The notes beneath the pieces are model-generated. The model was not told where the DNA came from. It searched no databases and saw only the letters and a list, made by a program, of their open reading frames with translations. The position numbers were made by a program, and so were the translations under genes. A stretch of DNA of 6,660 bases from an uncultured Lachnospiraceae bacterium (lineage in GTDB: Bacteria; Bacillota; Clostridia; Lachnospirales; Lachnospiraceae): assembly GCA_905236275.1 (NCBI GenBank), contig CAJOPI010000094.1, positions 1 to 6,660 on the forward strand, given 5' to 3'. This document shows, piece after piece, positions 5,174 to 6,660 of this stretch (its first letter is position 1; every line of letters begins with the position of its first letter).

Positions 5174-5881
5174 ATGAGCGTAGCAGCAATAGTAAAAGAC
5201 GGACAGGTTGTTAACCAGACGAATACGGAAGAATCAACAAAAAAGTCGAATGACTCACTTGACAAGCAGGCGTTCCTGCAGCTTCTTGTAGCACAGCTTC
5301 AGTATCAGGACCCGCTTTCGCCTATGGATAATACCGAGTACGTGTCACAGCTTGCAACCTTCTCTGAGCTTGAGCAGATGCAGAACATGGCAAAGACAAC
5401 AGAGCTTTCAAGGGCAACTGCACTGGTTGGTTCGACCGTAACGGTAAACAGCACGAATGAAACGACGGGCGCGACAACGGAAATCACAGGCGAGGTTGAA
5501 TATGTTTATCAGAGTGGCTCGACGGTTAAAATCAGTATCGACGGAAATCTCTACAGCCTTGATGACATAGTCAAGACCTACAGCAACAATTATACAGAGG
5601 CAAAGAACCTTGCGGATACCTGGAATTCGCTCTATGAGCTTCTTCCTAAACTTGGTGATATAACGGCAGACAATGCATCCGGTTATCAGAATTCCGTACA
5701 GGCTCTCTGGACATCATACACTTCCATGACGGAGTACCAGAGGAACTTCCTTTCGGAGACAAATCTGAAGGGAATGGTTAAATATATCAACGAACTCGGA
5801 AAGTACGGAGTATATATTGACGGTGCTACAAGTGCCGATAATCCTTCAATAGATATTGAAGGACTTGAAGATACAGTATAG
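5174..5881 (+). CDS. flgD: Flagellar hook-cap (hook scaffold) protein FlgD with C-terminal extension
   Basis: FlgD is exported to the tip of the growing hook, where it acts as the cap that guides FlgE polymerisation and is later discarded. The conserved N-terminal region is clear: LDKQAFLQLLVAQLQYQDPL (residues 29-48) followed by SPMDNTEYVSQLATFSELEQ (49-68), the family hallmark. Residues about 84-136 resemble the short beta-rich part of Firmicute FlgD (ALVGSTVTV, then GEVEYVYQSGSTVKISIDG and YSLDDI). At 235 residues it is much longer than the roughly 140-residue Bacillus form. The extra part, residues about 137-235, is helical and ends in an acidic tail. The ATG is preceded by GGGAG (5162-5166) with 7 bases of spacing. 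It lies between fliK and the TIGR02530-type gene, just before flgE, as expected for a hook-assembly cluster. Confidence 0.95.
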   Translation: MSVAAIVKDGQVVNQTNTEESTKKSNDSLDKQAFLQLLVAQLQYQDPLSPMDNTEYVSQLATFSELEQMQNMAKTTELSRATALVGSTVTVNSTNETTGATTEITGEVEYVYQSGSTVKISIDGNLYSLDDIVKTYSNNYTEAKNLADTWNSLYELLPKLGDITADNASGYQNSVQALWTSYTSMTEYQRNFLSETNLKGMVKYINELGKYGVYIDGATSADNPSIDIEGLEDTV

Positions 5882-5892
5882 GAATGTCAGGG

Positions 5893-5928
5893 ACGCAACT
5901 CAGTGAAACAGAGATTCACTAAGAGCGT
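5893..5928 (+). other. Imperfect inverted repeat between flgD and the downstream flagellar gene
   Basis: ACGC (5893-5896) pairs with GCGT (5925-5928), CT (5899-5900) with AG (5922-5923), and AGTGAA (5902-5907) with TTCACT (5915-5920) around a seven-base loop. This gives 12 pairs interrupted by small internal loops. No T-run follows, so it is not an intrinsic terminator. It occupies the middle of the 70-base gap and ends a few bases before the AGGGAGGT ribosome binding site (5935-5942). Confidence 0.45.
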
Positions 5929-5951
5929 GGAAACAGGGAGGTTTACCGGAC

Positions 5952-6362
5952 ATGAAAATATCAAACGGAAATTATTTATCAATAAATGAAATAGCCGACC
6001 GGTATTTAAATTTCAGCGGCACAGCTCAGGCACCTGAAAAGTCAGGTGAAGAGAAGAGCTTTGCGGAAATCTTATCCGATAAACGTTCAGTCCTTGAAGC
6101 AGCCTCGGGGCTTAACTTTTCAAAACATGCGGCGGAGCGACTTTCGATGAGAAATATCAGAATGAATGCAGAACAGCTCGAAAGGCTCAGTGACGCGGTG
6201 GAGAAAGCAAGTGCCAAAGGGATAAATGATTCCCTCGTTATGGTTGACAATCTTGCTTTCATAGTCAATACCCCGAACAGGACGGTAGTTACAGCGATGG
6301 ATTCAAATGACACAACAAAGGACGGCGTTTTCTCGAATATAGACGGCGCGGTTATTGGATAA
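5952..6362 (+). CDS. Flagellar operon protein, TIGR02530 / Flagellar_put-type
   Basis: This 136-residue soluble protein has no signal peptide or membrane segment. Residues about 1-50 are variable. Residues 56-136 form the conserved core of a small family found in flagellar operons of Bacilli and Clostridia: F-S-K-H-A-x-x-R-L (56-64), an R-x-I-x-M helix, AVEKASAKGINDSLVMVDN (82-100), then AFIVNTPNRTVVTAMD (102-117) and V-F-S-N-I-D-G-A-V-I (126-135). I recognise the family from these motifs; I could not run a profile search. Its biochemical role is not established as far as I know. Its constant place between flgD and flgE suggests a hook-assembly function, possibly as an exported or chaperone-like factor; that is inference. 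Start ATG follows AGGGAGGT by about 10 bases. flgE begins 17 bases after its stop, so the two are probably cotranscribed. Confidence 0.88.
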   Translation: MKISNGNYLSINEIADRYLNFSGTAQAPEKSGEEKSFAEILSDKRSVLEAASGLNFSKHAAERLSMRNIRMNAEQLERLSDAVEKASAKGINDSLVMVDNLAFIVNTPNRTVVTAMDSNDTTKDGVFSNIDGAVIG

Positions 6363-6379
6363 ATGGAGGGCATTGCCTT

Positions 6380-6660
6380 ATGATGAGATCTCTTTTTTCA
6401 GGTGTAGCAGGCCTGAGAACACACCAGACAAGAATGGACGTTATTGGTAACAATATCGCCAACGTAAATACAGTAGCATTTAAATCAAGCTCAATGAACT
6501 TCCAGGATATGCTCTATCAGACCACACAGGCTGCAACCGGGGCAAACTCCTCGACGGGACGTGCAGGACAGAACCCCAGACAGATAGGTCTCGGATCTAC
6601 GACCGCATCGATCAATACCTCGATAACGACAGCCGGTTCCGCTGAGTCAACGGGAAATCC
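6380..6660 (+). CDS. flgE: Flagellar hook protein FlgE, N-terminal part (3' truncated by window)
   Basis: Ninety-three complete codons are visible and the frame is open to the window end. FlgE is the subunit of the curved hook that joins the basal body to the filament. The N-terminal rod/hook signature is present: RSLFSGVAGLRTHQTRMD (residues 3-20) and VIGNNIANVNTVAFKSS (21-37), followed by MNFQDMLYQT and GQNPRQIGLGST, which match Firmicute FlgE rather than FlgF or FlgG. The usual N-T-x-G-F-K reads N-T-V-A-F-K here, a mild substitution at a commonly glycine position. Two consecutive ATG codons (6380 and 6383) could both start translation. GGAGG at 6365-6369 is 10 bases before the first, so I chose 6380. 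The gene sits 17 bases after the TIGR02530-type gene and downstream of flgD, its cap protein. Confidence 0.93.
   Translation, partial: MMRSLFSGVAGLRTHQTRMDVIGNNIANVNTVAFKSSSMNFQDMLYQTTQAATGANSSTGRAGQNPRQIGLGSTTASINTSITTAGSAESTGN

Noticed and set aside
5815..5841. GCCGATAA at 5834-5841, an exact sigma-28 -10-like octamer near the end of flgD
   Set aside because: The sequence 15 bases upstream is TATT rather than TAAA and the site is within coding sequence, so it is most likely chance. A mapped transcription start just downstream would revive it.

Overview
The window is a stretch of a large flagellar (fla/che-type) operon, with every gene on the + strand. The order is fliH (3' end), fliI, fliJ, ylxF/motE-like, fliK, flgD, a TIGR02530-type 'flagellar operon protein', and flgE (5' end). 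This is essentially the Bacillus/Clostridium order fliH-fliI-fliJ-ylxF-fliK-flgD-flgE. Together with AGGAGG-type ribosome binding sites and a moderate-to-low GC content judged by eye, it points to a motile Firmicute. A clostridial, Lachnospiraceae-like bacterium is my best guess, but that placement is inference because I could not search a database.

Layout. Positions 1-230 are the C-terminus of FliH. Positions 350-1669 are FliI, the export ATPase, with intact Walker A and B motifs. Positions 1841-2305 are FliJ, starting at TTG. Positions 2321-3277 are a single-pass membrane protein of the MotE/YlxF family. An intrinsic terminator follows at 3303-3334. Positions 3401-5029 are FliK, positions 5174-5881 an unusual C-terminally extended FlgD, positions 5952-6362 the conserved flagellar operon protein, and position 6380 to the window end is FlgE. 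No gene lies on the minus strand; open frames there look like shadows of the real genes.

The products belong to two linked jobs. FliH, FliI and FliJ form the cytoplasmic ATPase complex that feeds the flagellar type III export gate. FlgD, FliK and FlgE build the hook: FlgD is the cap, FlgE the subunit, and FliK measures length and switches export specificity. The TIGR02530-type protein sits between cap and hook subunit and is probably a hook-assembly accessory. The MotE/YlxF-like protein is probably an envelope-anchored factor.

No new enzyme system is visible. The unusual content is in the gaps and in one domain. Several intergenic gaps are long for such an operon (about 70-171 bases) and hold inverted repeats. 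These include a near-perfect 33-bp hairpin between fliI and fliJ, a canonical Rho-independent terminator between ylxF and fliK, and a folded element of about 104 bases between fliK and flgD flanked by 9-bp direct repeats. FlgD carries an extra C-terminal helical region of about 100 residues that resembles repeat domains of Gram-positive surface proteins.
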